Notes: a model not told the origin generated them from the sequence alone. A stretch of 64,000 bases of DNA from an uncultured Agathobacter sp. (GCA_934365945.1 CAKRNE010000010.1:1-64000), one strand, 5' to 3'. Positions 7,558 to 16,917 are shown, numbered from the stretch's first letter. Program-made: numbers and translations.

Positions 7558-8040
7558 ATGTTTAAGATTGACAGAGAAACGCACAGAATCGACAGCATTT
7601 TTATCATGTTACTGTTTTTTCTCTTTGCACTGACCGCTTTTGTTCTTATTATGATTGGAGTCAGACAATATAAAGCAACTGCAAATGCCATGGATTACAA
7701 TTACGAGATTCGCACAGTTACTTCATACCTGCGTGAAAAAACAAGACAAAACAGCTCAAACTCATCAATTTCAATTGAAAACATTGATGGAACCAATGCT
7801 CTATGTCTGAAAAGCTCCTTAAATAATACCGTTTACAGCACTTATATTTATTATTATGATGGCAGCCTACGCGAAATGTACATACAGGATGGGACACCTT
7901 TTACACTAAATCTCGGGCAGCAGATTGTGACAATTTCAGGCTTCGATATGGACAAAACTGATGACGGGCTTATTATTGTTACTATTTCAGACAGTTTTGG
8001 AGGCACAACGGATATGTATTTGTCCGCAAATTCCAATTAA
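7558..8040 (+). CDS. DUF4860-like single-span protein of the pilus-like operon
   Basis: The 160-residue product begins FKIDRETHRIDSIFIMLLFFLFALTAF, a short basic leader and one membrane helix (about 13-37). The remaining part is an extracytoplasmic beta-rich domain (SISIENIDGTNALCLKS, YYYDGSLREMYIQDG). I recognise this arrangement as resembling the DUF4860 family found beside pilT and pilC in Lachnospiraceae; the assignment is from memory. No prepilin peptidase motif is visible. The start overlaps the end of the previous gene region with AGAGAGGAAATA upstream. Confidence 0.7.
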   Translation: MFKIDRETHRIDSIFIMLLFFLFALTAFVLIMIGVRQYKATANAMDYNYEIRTVTSYLREKTRQNSSNSSISIENIDGTNALCLKSSLNNTVYSTYIYYYDGSLREMYIQDGTPFTLNLGQQIVTISGFDMDKTDDGLIIVTISDSFGGTTDMYLSANSN

Positions 8041-8090
8041 TATACCCGGTTAATTATTTAAATATTATTATTCAATTCAGGAAGCTATTT

Positions 8091-8561
8091 ATGACAACAA
8101 CAAAATTTAAACATTCCAAAAATCGAATATTCCTGCTTGAAATCACAATCAATTTATTGCTCTTTACAGTTTTGCTGATTGTTGGTCTGCTTTTTTTCAT
8201 AAAGACTCATACTTTAACCGAACAGACCGGCGTACTGCATCAGGCTGTAAATGCATGTAACAATGTTGCAAGTGTCTACGAACAGGAAAGAGGGAATCTG
8301 TCAGCTGTTTCATCAACGTTTTCCGGTTCAATATGTGCAGATGACAAGCTTTTTATTTATATGGATGATACATACCACCCATGTAAAAAGGATGATGCCC
8401 GTTTTAAAATCATCGTTTCCAAGCTTTCGGACAACTCTTTTGGTGTTCAAAAAGCCGACATCCGGTTTCTTAAGGCAGATAACACGGAGGTTTACAGCAT
8501 TACCGCATGCATTTACGACTCACTCTCTCCGGAAGGAAGAAAGGCGGTGGATGCCCAATGA
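8091..8561 (+). CDS. Minor pilin-like protein (hypothetical)
   Basis: The 156-residue product has a basic N-terminus ending in KNRIFLLEITINLLLF. A glutamate follows shortly into the hydrophobic stretch, as in pilins, where Glu5 of the mature helix is conserved. One membrane helix (about 16-39) is followed by a coiled region and a beta-rich domain. Its TGA overlaps the next ATG by four bases (ATGA), which implies translational coupling. Function is inferred from architecture and neighbours only. Confidence 0.68.
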   Translation: MTTTKFKHSKNRIFLLEITINLLLFTVLLIVGLLFFIKTHTLTEQTGVLHQAVNACNNVASVYEQERGNLSAVSSTFSGSICADDKLFIYMDDTYHPCKKDDARFKIIVSKLSDNSFGVQKADIRFLKADNTEVYSITACIYDSLSPEGRKAVDAQ

Positions 8562-9055
8562 AAAAAAATAATTTTTCGCACTTTGGATTTTCAACGCTAC
8601 TGCTTGCCTTCACAATGATTTGCATTGTCACATTTTCCGCATTATCATTTGTAACGGCACACTCTGACTATAATCTAAGCAGACGTGTGGCAGACAATAA
8701 CAGTGCCTACTATGAAGCAAGTGAAAAAATCCGGGATGAAATATCCCAGATAGACACCATGCTTGCAGCCTCATATCAGAGCAGTCCTGACAAGACCACA
8801 TACTTTGATACCGTACTCGCAGCATTGTCATCCGATAAAGGTGTTGTCTCCTCTGATGATGATTCATCAGCAGGCAATAACCTTGCTTTTACAATCACAG
8901 AAAGCGTGTCTGAAACACAGACACTTACTGTAACATTAAATATCAATTATCCATCTCATAAATATGATGCTTTTTATACTATTAAAGAATGGAAGCTTAT
9001 CACAGATACGTCTTTCTCAGAAGACGATACATTAAACTTAATTGGAGGAAACTAA
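8558..9055 (+). CDS. Minor pilin-like protein (hypothetical)
   Basis: The 165-residue product begins MKKNNFSHFGFSTLLLAFTMICIVTFSALSF split by a glycine-phenylalanine pair. That pair is the closest thing in this operon to a prepilin peptidase site, but the Glu at +5 is missing. The helix is followed by an alanine/serine-rich coiled region and a beta domain ending in a tryptophan-containing strand (IKEWKLITD). The start at 8558 was chosen for the ATGA overlap with the previous gene and the purine-rich AGGCGGTGG upstream; a longer in-frame start at 8507 lies inside the previous gene. Confidence 0.68.
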   Translation: MKKNNFSHFGFSTLLLAFTMICIVTFSALSFVTAHSDYNLSRRVADNNSAYYEASEKIRDEISQIDTMLAASYQSSPDKTTYFDTVLAALSSDKGVVSSDDDSSAGNNLAFTITESVSETQTLTVTLNINYPSHKYDAFYTIKEWKLITDTSFSEDDTLNLIGGN

Positions 9056-9056
9056 A

Positions 9057-10118
9057 ATGGATGTTAAAAAAATTTTAAAGGAAGCAACAGACAACGGAGC
9101 ATCCGATATTTTCATCGTTGCCGGACGTCCCTTAACATACAAATCAAAGGGAACCATGGAGTGTCTTAACGAAATTAAAATGATTCCAAAAGAAACCTTT
9201 GAATTTGTCACTGCCATATATGCATTGGCTGAAAGGGATATCACACGTTTTGAAAAGACAGGTGATGATGATTTTTCTTTTGCCATCCCTGGCGTTTCAC
9301 GTTACAGGGTAAGCACCTTTAAACAGCGTGGCTCCTACTCTGCTGTAATCCGTGTTATCTCATTTACACTGCCAAAGCCAAGCGATCTTCACATACCTCA
9401 GGCTGTTATGGATTTAGCCAACACTAACAATGGTATGGTTCTGGTAACCGGTCCTGCAGGAAGTGGTAAATCAACTACCCTTGCGTGTATTATCGACCAA
9501 ATCAACCACGAAAAAGAGGAGCACATTATCACTCTTGAGGATCCTCTTGAGTTCTTACACAGACACGAAAAATCCATTGTCTCACAGCGCGAAATAAACA
9601 CTGATACCGAAAGCTATCTGACCGCACTGCGCGCTGCACTGCGTCAAAGCCCTGATGTAATTCTGCTTGGAGAAATGCGTGATTACGAGACAATCAATAC
9701 CGCTGTCACAGCCGCTGAGACCGGTCATCTTATTTTTTCATCACTGCACACTATCGGTGCCGCTAATACAATTGACCGAATAATTGATGCTTTTCCAGCG
9801 TCACAGCAGCATCAGATTTCCATCCAGCTTGCTTCTGTACTGCAGGCAGTTGTCGGACAGAAGCTCCTGCCATCCATAAGCGATGAGATGATTCCCGTAT
9901 TTGAAATCATGGTACTCACACCGGCAATAAGAAACCTAATCCGTGAGGGCAAGGTTCACCAGATTGACGGTATTATCTACACCTCTGCCGCTGAGAATAT
10001 GATTGCCATGGATACGAGCATCTACAATCTGTACAAGGCCGGTGTAATCAGCAAGCAGGTGGCAATCAGTGAAGCTACCAACCCTGAAATGATGACAAAG
10101 AGAATTAATTTAAACTAG
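9057..10118 (+). CDS. pilT: Twitching motility / pilus ATPase PilT
   Basis: Hexameric ATPase that normally retracts type IV pili. The 353-residue product has the N-terminal PAS-like domain, then Walker A (GPAGSGKST, 132-140), the Asp box and Walker B (VILLGEMRD, 201-209), the His box (TGHLIFSSLHT, 222-232), and the PilT-specific AIRNLIREGKVHQ near the C-terminus. That last motif separates PilT from the extension ATPase PilB. Length is normal. The ATG at 9057 follows GGAGG by nine bases, and an upstream in-frame TTG at 9042 is less likely. It is the last gene of the operon and the only ATPase in it. Confidence 0.93.
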   Translation: MDVKKILKEATDNGASDIFIVAGRPLTYKSKGTMECLNEIKMIPKETFEFVTAIYALAERDITRFEKTGDDDFSFAIPGVSRYRVSTFKQRGSYSAVIRVISFTLPKPSDLHIPQAVMDLANTNNGMVLVTGPAGSGKSTTLACIIDQINHEKEEHIITLEDPLEFLHRHEKSIVSQREINTDTESYLTALRAALRQSPDVILLGEMRDYETINTAVTAAETGHLIFSSLHTIGAANTIDRIIDAFPASQQHQISIQLASVLQAVVGQKLLPSISDEMIPVFEIMVLTPAIRNLIREGKVHQIDGIIYTSAAENMIAMDTSIYNLYKAGVISKQVAISEATNPEMMTKRINLN

Positions 10119-10174
10119 CTTTAAATAAACCAGCTTTGAGAGAAGTTTACAGCATCGTACCTGACTGCTATATA

Positions 10175-10224
10175 AAAAGCCCCATCATATAAACCTGTTT
10201 AATGGTTTATATGATAGGGCTTTT
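10175..10224. terminator. Bidirectional terminator between pilT and purB
   Basis: A long near-perfect inverted repeat (AAAAGCCC...ATCATATAAACC with GGTTTATATGAT...GGGCTTTT) has an A run on the left and a T run on the right. It can terminate the convergent pilT (plus) and purB (minus) transcripts. Confidence 0.9.
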
Positions 10225-10254
10225 CGTCTTAGAAAAATATATTTATATGTTAAT

Positions 10255-11706
10255 TTATACGTTAATCTCTGCCTTTACTCCACTCTCGTCCTTATGTGCC
10301 TCAAGCACAGGATTAACTACGTCACGCAGATATACCTCTACCTGACGTGGTGCACGTCCCACATAAAGCTCAGGCTTAAGGTTCTTTTCGATATCAGCTT
10401 TTGTCAGTCCGAATGCAGGGTCTGCAGCTATTAAATCTACGAGGTTATTTTCTTTTCCCTCTTCCTTTACTGTCTTTCCGGCCTGCATTGAGAGCTGTCT
10501 GATCTTCTCATGAAGCTCCTGACGATTTCCGCCGTTCTTTACAGCATCCATCATGATATTCTCTGTTGCCATGAATGGTATCTCTGCCATAAAATGCTTT
10601 TCAATAACCTTTGGATATACAACCAGTCCATCTACCACGTTGAGACATAGGTCAAGTATTCCGTCTATTGCAAGGAAGCCCTCAGGTATTGAAAGACGCT
10701 TGTTTGCTGAATCGTCAAGTGTTCTCTCAAACCACTGTGTAGCTGATGTGATTGCAGGATTCATAACATCTGCAAGGACATATCTTGAAAGGGATGCAAT
10801 TCTCTCACTTCTCATAGGATTTCTCTTGTATGCCATGGCTGATGAGCCTATCTGGTTCTTCTCAAACGGCTCCTCTACTTCCTTAAGATGCTGGAGCAGT
10901 CTGATATCGTTTGACATCTTTGTAGCTGATGCAGCAATGCCTGCAAGAACATTTACCACTCTTGTATCTACCTTACGCGAATATGTCTGTCCTGACACCG
11001 GATAACAATCCTTAAAGCCCATCTTCTTTGCAATCATCGGATCAATCTTGTCTATTGTCTCATTGTCTCCATTGAAGAGCTCAAGGAAGCTGGCCTGTGT
11101 TCCTGTGGTACCCTTTGAGCCAAGGAGCTTTAGTGTGCCCTGCACATACTCTAAATCCTCGAGATCAAGCATAAACTCGTTGAGCCAGAGTGTGGCACGC
11201 TTTCCGACTGTTGTAGGCTGTGCCGGCTGGAAATGTGTAAATGCAAGTGTTGGCTGGTTTTTATACTTATCAGCAAAGTTTGCAAGCTCAGCAATAACAC
11301 TTATAAGCTTTTTGTGAACGAGCTTTAATGCTTCATTCATGATGATGATATCTGTATTGTCACCAACATAGCATGAGGTTGCTCCAAGATGGATGATTCC
11401 CGCAGCCTTAGGACACTGCTGTCCATATGCATAGACATGGCTCATTACATCGTGACGCACAAGCTTCTCACGCTCCTTTGCCACATCATAATTGATATCA
11501 TCCACATGTGCCTTTAACTCATCAATCTGCTCCTGTGTGATAACCGGCTTGCCATCCTGTGAAAGTCCAAGCTCCATCTCTGTCTCTGCAAGAGCAATCC
11601 AGAGCTTTCTCCAAGTGGTGAATTTCATATCCTGTGAAAAAATATACTGCATCTCTTTGCTGGCATAGCGCTCAGAAAGAGGACTTGTGTATCTGTCTGT
11701 ACTCAT
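10255..11706 (-). CDS. purB: Adenylosuccinate lyase
   Basis: Cleaves SAICAR to AICAR and adenylosuccinate to AMP in purine synthesis. The 483-residue product has the fumarase/aspartase superfamily signature SSAMAYKRNPMRSERI, the HLGATSCYVGDNTD segment carrying the catalytic His region and THFQPAQPTT. The start at 11706 is supported by AAAGGAGAG six bases upstream; a longer in-frame start at 11784 would overlap purF. It lies 13 bases after purF and ends at the bidirectional terminator, so it is the last gene of purC-purF-purB. Confidence 0.95.
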   Translation of the reverse strand: MSTDRYTSPLSERYASKEMQYIFSQDMKFTTWRKLWIALAETEMELGLSQDGKPVITQEQIDELKAHVDDINYDVAKEREKLVRHDVMSHVYAYGQQCPKAAGIIHLGATSCYVGDNTDIIIMNEALKLVHKKLISVIAELANFADKYKNQPTLAFTHFQPAQPTTVGKRATLWLNEFMLDLEDLEYVQGTLKLLGSKGTTGTQASFLELFNGDNETIDKIDPMIAKKMGFKDCYPVSGQTYSRKVDTRVVNVLAGIAASATKMSNDIRLLQHLKEVEEPFEKNQIGSSAMAYKRNPMRSERIASLSRYVLADVMNPAITSATQWFERTLDDSANKRLSIPEGFLAIDGILDLCLNVVDGLVVYPKVIEKHFMAEIPFMATENIMMDAVKNGGNRQELHEKIRQLSMQAGKTVKEEGKENNLVDLIAADPAFGLTKADIEKNLKPELYVGRAPRQVEVYLRDVVNPVLEAHKDESGVKAEINV

Positions 11707-11719
11707 AATCTCTCCTTTA

Positions 11720-13282
11720 TTAGCGATTAAGCATTTTTCTCTCGAGGTCGATTTCTTTATCAAAATACTCTCCTCTGATGTCATCCTTCGGTGGCTCCAT
11801 CGGATACTTTCCTGTGAAGCAGCCCATGCAGATTGGCAGTCCCTCTACCATCTCATCAAGTCTGTCAATTCCAAGGTAGCCCAAAGAATCCGCACCTATA
11901 ATCTGTCTGATATCCTCAATAGTCCTGTTGTAAGCGATAAGCTGCTCTCTTGCAGGAATATCTGTACCGAAATAGCAAGGCCATAAGAATGGCGGTGAAC
12001 TGATGCGCACATGTACCTCTGTGGCACCCGCATCTCTTAACATACGCACAATCCTGTCTGAGGTTGTTCCCCTGACAATTGAATCGTCGATCATGACAAC
12101 TCTCTTGCCCTTTACAGCCTCCTTTAATACATTGAGCTTTATCTGCACGCTTGACTCACGGCTTGACTGCTTAGGCTTGATAAATGTCCTGCCGACATAG
12201 CCGTTCTTGACAAAGGCTGTGCCATACGGAATGCCTGACTCAAGTGAATAACCAAGAGCAGCGGCATTTCCCGACTCAGGAACGCCTGTCACAATATCTG
12301 CATCAACCGGCGAATCCATGGCAAGGAACCTTCCTGCCTTGATACGGCTGCCATACACACTTACTCCGTCAATATGGCTGTCTGGTCTTGCAAAATAAAT
12401 GTATTCAAACACGCATCTGGCCTGTTTCTCAGGTGCAAGTGCCATTGTCATATCTGACTCAATGCCCTTTTCAGGAGTGATGGTGATGACCTCTCCCGGC
12501 TTTACATCCCTGACAAACTCTGCGCCAATTGTATCAAGTGCACATGTCTCTGATGTAACGATATAAGCATTGTCTCTCTTTCCGATACAAAGAGGCTTGA
12601 ATCCAAACGGATCTCTGGCTGCTATAAGCTTTCTAGGACTCTCAACCACAAGTGCATAGGCTCCCTTAAGCTTCTGGCATGCACGTCTGACTGCTTCCTC
12701 AGCTGTTTTTGAGTTGAGACGCTCTCTGGCGATATGATAAGCTATAACCTCTGAGTCAATTGTTGTCTGGAAAATAGCTCCTGTATACTCAAGCTCCTTG
12801 CGAAGCTCCTTTGCATTGATGAGGTTTCCGTTATGTGCCATGGCAAGTGTGCCCTTGACATAGTTTAAAACGAGCGGCTGGGCATTCTCACGTGTGGAAG
12901 AGCCCGCTGTTGAATAGCGCACGTGTCCTACTCCGATATCGCCTTTCATAGGCTCTAGGATATCAGGAGTAAATACCTCATTTACAAGACCCATACCCTT
13001 GTGTGTGGTCACCTTTCCCTTTGGTCCGTGTGTATCACTCACGGCAATACCACAGCTCTCCTGTCCTCTGTGCTGAAGAGCAAAAAGACCATAGTAGATA
13101 GTGGATGCGACATCTCCTCCGTCAAAGTCATACATGCCGAACACACCACACTCCTCGTGAAGCTCATCAAATACATGGTTGTGCTCGTCAATATCAGAAC
13201 ATCCTTTTAATTCAGTGCCGGTATGACTTTTTGTATCTATATTAGTATTTATATACTGATTTATGTTATTGTCCTGGTTCAT
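11720..13282 (-). CDS. purF: Amidophosphoribosyltransferase
   Basis: Makes phosphoribosylamine from PRPP and glutamine, the first step of purine synthesis. In the 520-residue product the Ntn-hydrolase glutaminase starts at Cys45 (ECGVFGMYD), so a 44-residue leader must be removed; this is longer than the roughly 11 residues in Bacillus PurF. The PRPP loop VVMIDDSIVRGTTSDR and the C-terminal YPMEPP/CMGCFTGKYP region with Fe-S-type cysteines are present, as in the Bacillus class. GGAGAT precedes the ATG at 13282. The leader is rich in Asn and Asp. Confidence 0.94.
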   Translation of the reverse strand: MNQDNNINQYINTNIDTKSHTGTELKGCSDIDEHNHVFDELHEECGVFGMYDFDGGDVASTIYYGLFALQHRGQESCGIAVSDTHGPKGKVTTHKGMGLVNEVFTPDILEPMKGDIGVGHVRYSTAGSSTRENAQPLVLNYVKGTLAMAHNGNLINAKELRKELEYTGAIFQTTIDSEVIAYHIARERLNSKTAEEAVRRACQKLKGAYALVVESPRKLIAARDPFGFKPLCIGKRDNAYIVTSETCALDTIGAEFVRDVKPGEVITITPEKGIESDMTMALAPEKQARCVFEYIYFARPDSHIDGVSVYGSRIKAGRFLAMDSPVDADIVTGVPESGNAAALGYSLESGIPYGTAFVKNGYVGRTFIKPKQSSRESSVQIKLNVLKEAVKGKRVVMIDDSIVRGTTSDRIVRMLRDAGATEVHVRISSPPFLWPCYFGTDIPAREQLIAYNRTIEDIRQIIGADSLGYLGIDRLDEMVEGLPICMGCFTGKYPMEPPKDDIRGEYFDKEIDLERKMLNR

Positions 13283-13310
13283 AATATCTCCGTTTATAAT
13301 TGCGAAATAG

Positions 13311-13338
13311 TAACTATTCGAATAACCTTGAATAGTTA
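13311..13338. repeat. TAACTATTC palindrome in the purC-purF spacer
   Basis: A perfect nine-base inverted repeat (TAACTATTC/GAATAGTTA) with a ten-base loop. The same arm sequence occurs in other spacers of this window, at 37096-37108 and 40862-40877. It is not followed by a T run, so it is not a standard terminator; it could be an mRNA processing or stability hairpin, or an arm of a dispersed repeat. Confidence 0.7.
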
Positions 13339-13349
13339 AAATAAATATA

Positions 13350-14225
13350 TTAGCGGCTGAATTTGCTTCCTGTAAGAAGCTCAAATGCCTCTTTATATTT
13401 CTCTACAGTCTTCACAACGACCTCATCAGGTAAAAGAAGGTCATTGTCCGGGTTTGCCTTGAGCCAGTCTCTTACATACTGCTTATCAAATGAAGGCTGT
13501 CCCTGTCCCGGCTTATATCCATCAAGTGGCCAGAAGCGTGAGCTGTCAGGTGTGAGCATCTCATCGGCAAGCACTACCTCACCCTGCTCATTTAAGCCAA
13601 ACTCAAACTTGGTATCTGCGATGATAATCCCCTTTGTAAGAGCGTACTCTGCACATTTCTTGTAGAGAGCAATTGTGTAATCACGAATCTTCTCTGCGTA
13701 CTCTCTGCCCTTCTCAGGATAAATCTTCTCTAATACTTCGACTGATTTCTCAAAAGAGATATTCTCATCATGATCTCCAAGATCAGCCTTGGTAGATGGT
13801 GTATAAATAGGCTCAGGGAGCTTATCAGACTCAACAAGTCCCTCTGGAAGCTTGATTCCACAGACTGTACCGTTCTCCTGGTAGCTTGCCCAGCCGCTTC
13901 CTGTGATGTATCCACGAACTATACACTCGATTGGAAGCATCTCAAGCTTCTTGCAGAGCATACTGTTTCCGTTGAATCTGTCCTGACCGAAGAACTCCGG
14001 CATATCCTTTGCGTCTACTGAAATCATATGGTTAGGAACAACATCCTTTGTGAATTCAAACCAGAACTTAGACATCTGTGTGAGGATGGCTCCCTTGTCT
14101 GTAATCTTATTCTTTAAAATATGGTCAAAAGCGGAAATACGATCTGTTGCGACCATAATAAGGCTGTCCCCGTTATCATATACTTCTCTTACTTTTCCTT
14201 CTTTAAATGGTTTAAATTCCTGCAT
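13350..14225 (-). CDS. purC: Phosphoribosylaminoimidazole-succinocarboxamide synthase
   Basis: SAICAR synthase, joining aspartate to CAIR with ATP. The 291-residue product shows KGKVREVY-type opening (KEGKVREVYDNG), TDRISAFD, ECIVRGYITGSGW and LADEMLTPDSSRFW, all family hallmarks. It is longer than the roughly 240 residues of E. coli PurC and closer to the roughly 300-residue type. GGAGG precedes the ATG. It is the first gene of the purine operon, behind the promoter at 14281-14310. Confidence 0.95.
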   Translation of the reverse strand: MQEFKPFKEGKVREVYDNGDSLIMVATDRISAFDHILKNKITDKGAILTQMSKFWFEFTKDVVPNHMISVDAKDMPEFFGQDRFNGNSMLCKKLEMLPIECIVRGYITGSGWASYQENGTVCGIKLPEGLVESDKLPEPIYTPSTKADLGDHDENISFEKSVEVLEKIYPEKGREYAEKIRDYTIALYKKCAEYALTKGIIIADTKFEFGLNEQGEVVLADEMLTPDSSRFWPLDGYKPGQGQPSFDKQYVRDWLKANPDNDLLLPDEVVVKTVEKYKEAFELLTGSKFSR

Positions 14226-14280
14226 GATTGTCCTCCATCTTATGCGTAATTTTATTTAGCAAATCAAATGCTACGTTTAA

Positions 14281-14310
14281 ATTATATACCAGCTCATTTT
14301 GTAAAGTCAA
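14281..14310 (-). promoter_or_regulatory. Promoter of purC-purF-purB
   Basis: TTGACT (14305-14310), 18-base spacer, TATAAT (14281-14286) on the minus strand, about 55 bases before purC. I see no purine riboswitch in the short leader. Confidence 0.75.
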
Positions 14311-14391
14311 CGTATATTATAAGTTTTTTTAAATAATTTTATCTCACTTATTAGTGATTCTTATATTTATTATTATATCTTTAATATATCA

Positions 14392-14432
14392 AAACAAAAG
14401 CTCCGGTTCAAACCCTTTGTCTGCGCCGGAGC
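14392..14432 (-). terminator. Terminator after gpmI
   Basis: GCTCCGG/CCGGAGC stem (14400-14432) with a 19-base loop followed on the minus strand by TTTTGTTTT. It lies 17 bases past the gpmI stop codon. Confidence 0.85.
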
Positions 14433-14448
14433 CTATATAATACAGATT

Positions 14449-15990
14449 TTATTTAACTATAAGTGACTTTCCTGTCATCTCTTTAGGCTGTGGAAGTCCC
14501 ATAATCTCAAGCAGTGTTGGAGCGATATCTGCAAGACATCCACCCTCACGAAGCTTGTAAGAAGGGTCAGCGTTTACAAGAATGAAAGGAACAGGATTTG
14601 TTGTATGAGCTGTATGAGGCTTACCTGTCTCATAATCAATCATCTTCTCTGCGTTTCCGTGGTCGGCACAGATGAATAATACTCCATCCACATCCTTGAT
14701 TGCCTGCACTGCATCACCTACAAGTGAATCTACTCTCTCAACAGCCTTTACAGCAGCCGGGATCACACCTGTATGTCCAACCATGTCAGGGTTAGCAAAG
14801 TTGATGATAATAACATCATACTTATCTGACTTGATAGCCTCAACAAGATCCACTCCAACCTCAGGAGCGCTCATCTCAGGCTTTAAGTCATATGTTGCAA
14901 CGTCCTTAGGACTGTTTACAAGAAGACGAGCCTCATCGATATTCGGCTCCTCAACTCCACCGTTAAAGAAGAAGGTTACGTGTGCATACTTCTCTGTCTC
15001 TGCAAGACGAAGCTGCTTCTTACCATTTGCTGCAAGATACTCACCAAATGTATTCTTGATTTCTTCCTTCTCAAAAGCGATAAGCTTGTTAGGAATTGAC
15101 TCATCATAATCCTTGAAGCATACAAATGTTGTCTTAAGGAATGGACGCTCAAAGCCTGTAAACTTGTCATCACAGAATGCTCTTGTCATCTCACGGGCAC
15201 GATCCGGACGGAAGTTAAAGAAGATAACAGAATCATTGTCCTTGACAACCGATACAGGTGTGCCATCCTCGTTTGTGATAACTGTAGGAAGCACGAACTC
15301 ATCTGTAACGTCGTTTGCATATGACTCCTCCATAGCCTTTACAGGACATGTAGCTTTTATGCCCTCGCCCTTAGTAAGTGAATCATAAGCCTTCTGCACA
15401 CGATCCCAGTTGTTATCTCTGTCCATCGCATAGTAACGTCCTGAAAGAGATGCAATCTTTCCTACACCGATTTCCTTCATCTTGGCGAGAAGCTGCTCGA
15501 TATAGTCCTTGCCTGATGCAGGAGGTGTATCACGTCCATCAAGGAAGGCATGTACATATACTCTGTCAAAATTCTCCTTCTTGCAAAGCTCAAGAAGTCC
15601 GTAAAGATGCTCGATATGGCTGTGTACTCCACCATCTGAGAGAAGTCCCCAGAGATGAAGATCCGAGTTATTCTTCTTGCAGTTTTCGATTGCAGAAAGT
15701 AATACCTTGTTCTTGAAGAAATCACCATCGGCAATTGCCTTTGTGATTCTTGTAAGATCCTGATATATGATACGGCCTGCGCCGATATTCATATGTCCTA
15801 CCTCAGAGTTTCCCATCTGTCCGTCAGGAAGTCCAACTGCAAGACCTGAAGCTGCACCCTTTACAAAAGGACACTCTGCCATCAATTTATCCATAACAGG
15901 GGTATTTGCCATAGCGATGGCATTTCCCTCTTTGTGGTCACTTAAGCCGTAACCATCAAGTACCATTAATACTACCGGTTTCTTACTCAT
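14449..15990 (-). CDS. gpmI: 2,3-bisphosphoglycerate-independent phosphoglycerate mutase
   Basis: Interconverts 3- and 2-phosphoglycerate with two Mn ions. The 513-residue product belongs to the alkaline phosphatase superfamily. It has DGYG at the N-terminus (metal ligand), the phosphoserine nucleophile Ser62 in MGNSEVGH, SDGGVHSH, DGRDTPP, FNFRPDRAR and the metal-binding CADHGNAE. Length is normal. The ATG follows GAGGAAATATAA. It is the last of the gap, pgk, tpiA, gpmI series. Confidence 0.96.
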   Translation of the reverse strand: MSKKPVVLMVLDGYGLSDHKEGNAIAMANTPVMDKLMAECPFVKGAASGLAVGLPDGQMGNSEVGHMNIGAGRIIYQDLTRITKAIADGDFFKNKVLLSAIENCKKNNSDLHLWGLLSDGGVHSHIEHLYGLLELCKKENFDRVYVHAFLDGRDTPPASGKDYIEQLLAKMKEIGVGKIASLSGRYYAMDRDNNWDRVQKAYDSLTKGEGIKATCPVKAMEESYANDVTDEFVLPTVITNEDGTPVSVVKDNDSVIFFNFRPDRAREMTRAFCDDKFTGFERPFLKTTFVCFKDYDESIPNKLIAFEKEEIKNTFGEYLAANGKKQLRLAETEKYAHVTFFFNGGVEEPNIDEARLLVNSPKDVATYDLKPEMSAPEVGVDLVEAIKSDKYDVIIINFANPDMVGHTGVIPAAVKAVERVDSLVGDAVQAIKDVDGVLFICADHGNAEKMIDYETGKPHTAHTTNPVPFILVNADPSYKLREGGCLADIAPTLLEIMGLPQPKEMTGKSLIVK

Positions 15991-16084
15991 TTATATTTCC
16001 TCTACTCTTCATATGAGGCTTACAAAATGCCCTTTGACAGTGACATATGCAAGTCCTCATAAAATTTCATTACATAATAAATGC

Positions 16085-16116
16085 CACTAAATGCAGCTAA
16101 GCTGGTGAATTTAGTG
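16085..16116 (-). terminator. Hairpin in the tpiA-gpmI spacer, possible weak terminator
   Basis: CACTAAAT (16085-16092) pairs with ATTTAGTG (16109-16116), and an inner CAGCT/AGCTG pair adds to the stem. The following minus-strand sequence is only moderately T-rich, so this may be a partial terminator or a stability element. The rest of the 177-base spacer shows nothing else. Confidence 0.45.
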
Positions 16117-16167
16117 ACATTTAGTTATTGTGATTGTCAAATCAAATATTAAATTATGATTTAATAA

Positions 16168-16917
16168 TTACTTGTAGTTTACAATCTTTCCAAAATCAGC
16201 CTTGAGTGAAGCGCCACCAACTAATCCACCGTCGATGTCAGGCTTTGCAAAAAGCTCTGCTGCGTTTCCTGCATTTACAGATCCGCCGTACTGGATACGA
16301 ACAGAATCTGCTGTAGCCTGATCATAGATCTCAGCTACGCACTCACGGATTGCACCGCAAACCTCCTGAGCCTGGTCAGAAGTAGCTGTCTTTCCTGTTC
16401 CGATTGCCCAGATTGGCTCGTAAGCGATAACCATGTTTGCAACATCTGCTGCTGCAACACCTGCGAGGTCTGACTTAATCTGAAGTCTGATCCAGTCAAG
16501 TGTAACACCGCTCTCTCTCTGCTCAAGTGTCTCACCACAGCAAAGGATTGGTGTAAGTCCAGCCTCGATAGCCTTCTTAACCTTCTTGTTGAGGAGTGCA
16601 TCATCCTCCTTGAAGTAATCTCTTCTCTCTGAATGTCCGATGATGACATACTTAACACCGGCATCAAGAAGCATCTCTGCTGAGATTTCTCCTGTGTAAG
16701 CACCCTTCTCCTCGAAGTACATATTCTCTGCTCCAACAGCAACATTTGTACCCTTTAATGCCTCTACAACAGGTACGATGTCGATTGCAGGTACGCAGTA
16801 AACAACCTCAACATCATCTGATACTACGAGTGGTTTTAACTCTTCTACTAATTTAACAGCCTGGCTTGGAGTCATGTTCATCTTCCAGTTGCCGGCTACA
16901 ATTTTCTTTCTTGCCAT
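16168..16917 (-). CDS. tpiA: Triosephosphate isomerase
   Basis: Interconverts dihydroxyacetone phosphate and glyceraldehyde 3-phosphate. The 249-residue product is full length, with the N-terminal NWKMN lysine loop, catalytic His95 (GHSERR) and catalytic Glu167 in [14 protein letters not shown] (loop 6), and the phosphate-binding YGGSVN. The start at 16917 has CAGGAGAT upstream; a longer in-frame start at 16944 would swallow it. It follows pgk on the same strand. Confidence 0.96.
   Translation of the reverse strand: MARKKIVAGNWKMNMTPSQAVKLVEELKPLVVSDDVEVVYCVPAIDIVPVVEALKGTNVAVGAENMYFEEKGAYTGEISAEMLLDAGVKYVIIGHSERRDYFKEDDALLNKKVKKAIEAGLTPILCCGETLEQRESGVTLDWIRLQIKSDLAGVAAADVANMVIAYEPIWAIGTGKTATSDQAQEVCGAIRECVAEIYDQATADSVRIQYGGSVNAGNAAELFAKPDIDGGLVGGASLKADFGKIVNYK

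Noticed and set aside
15378-15716. 112-codon plus-strand frame opposite gpmI
   Set aside because: It lies entirely within gpmI on the other strand and has no supporting signals.
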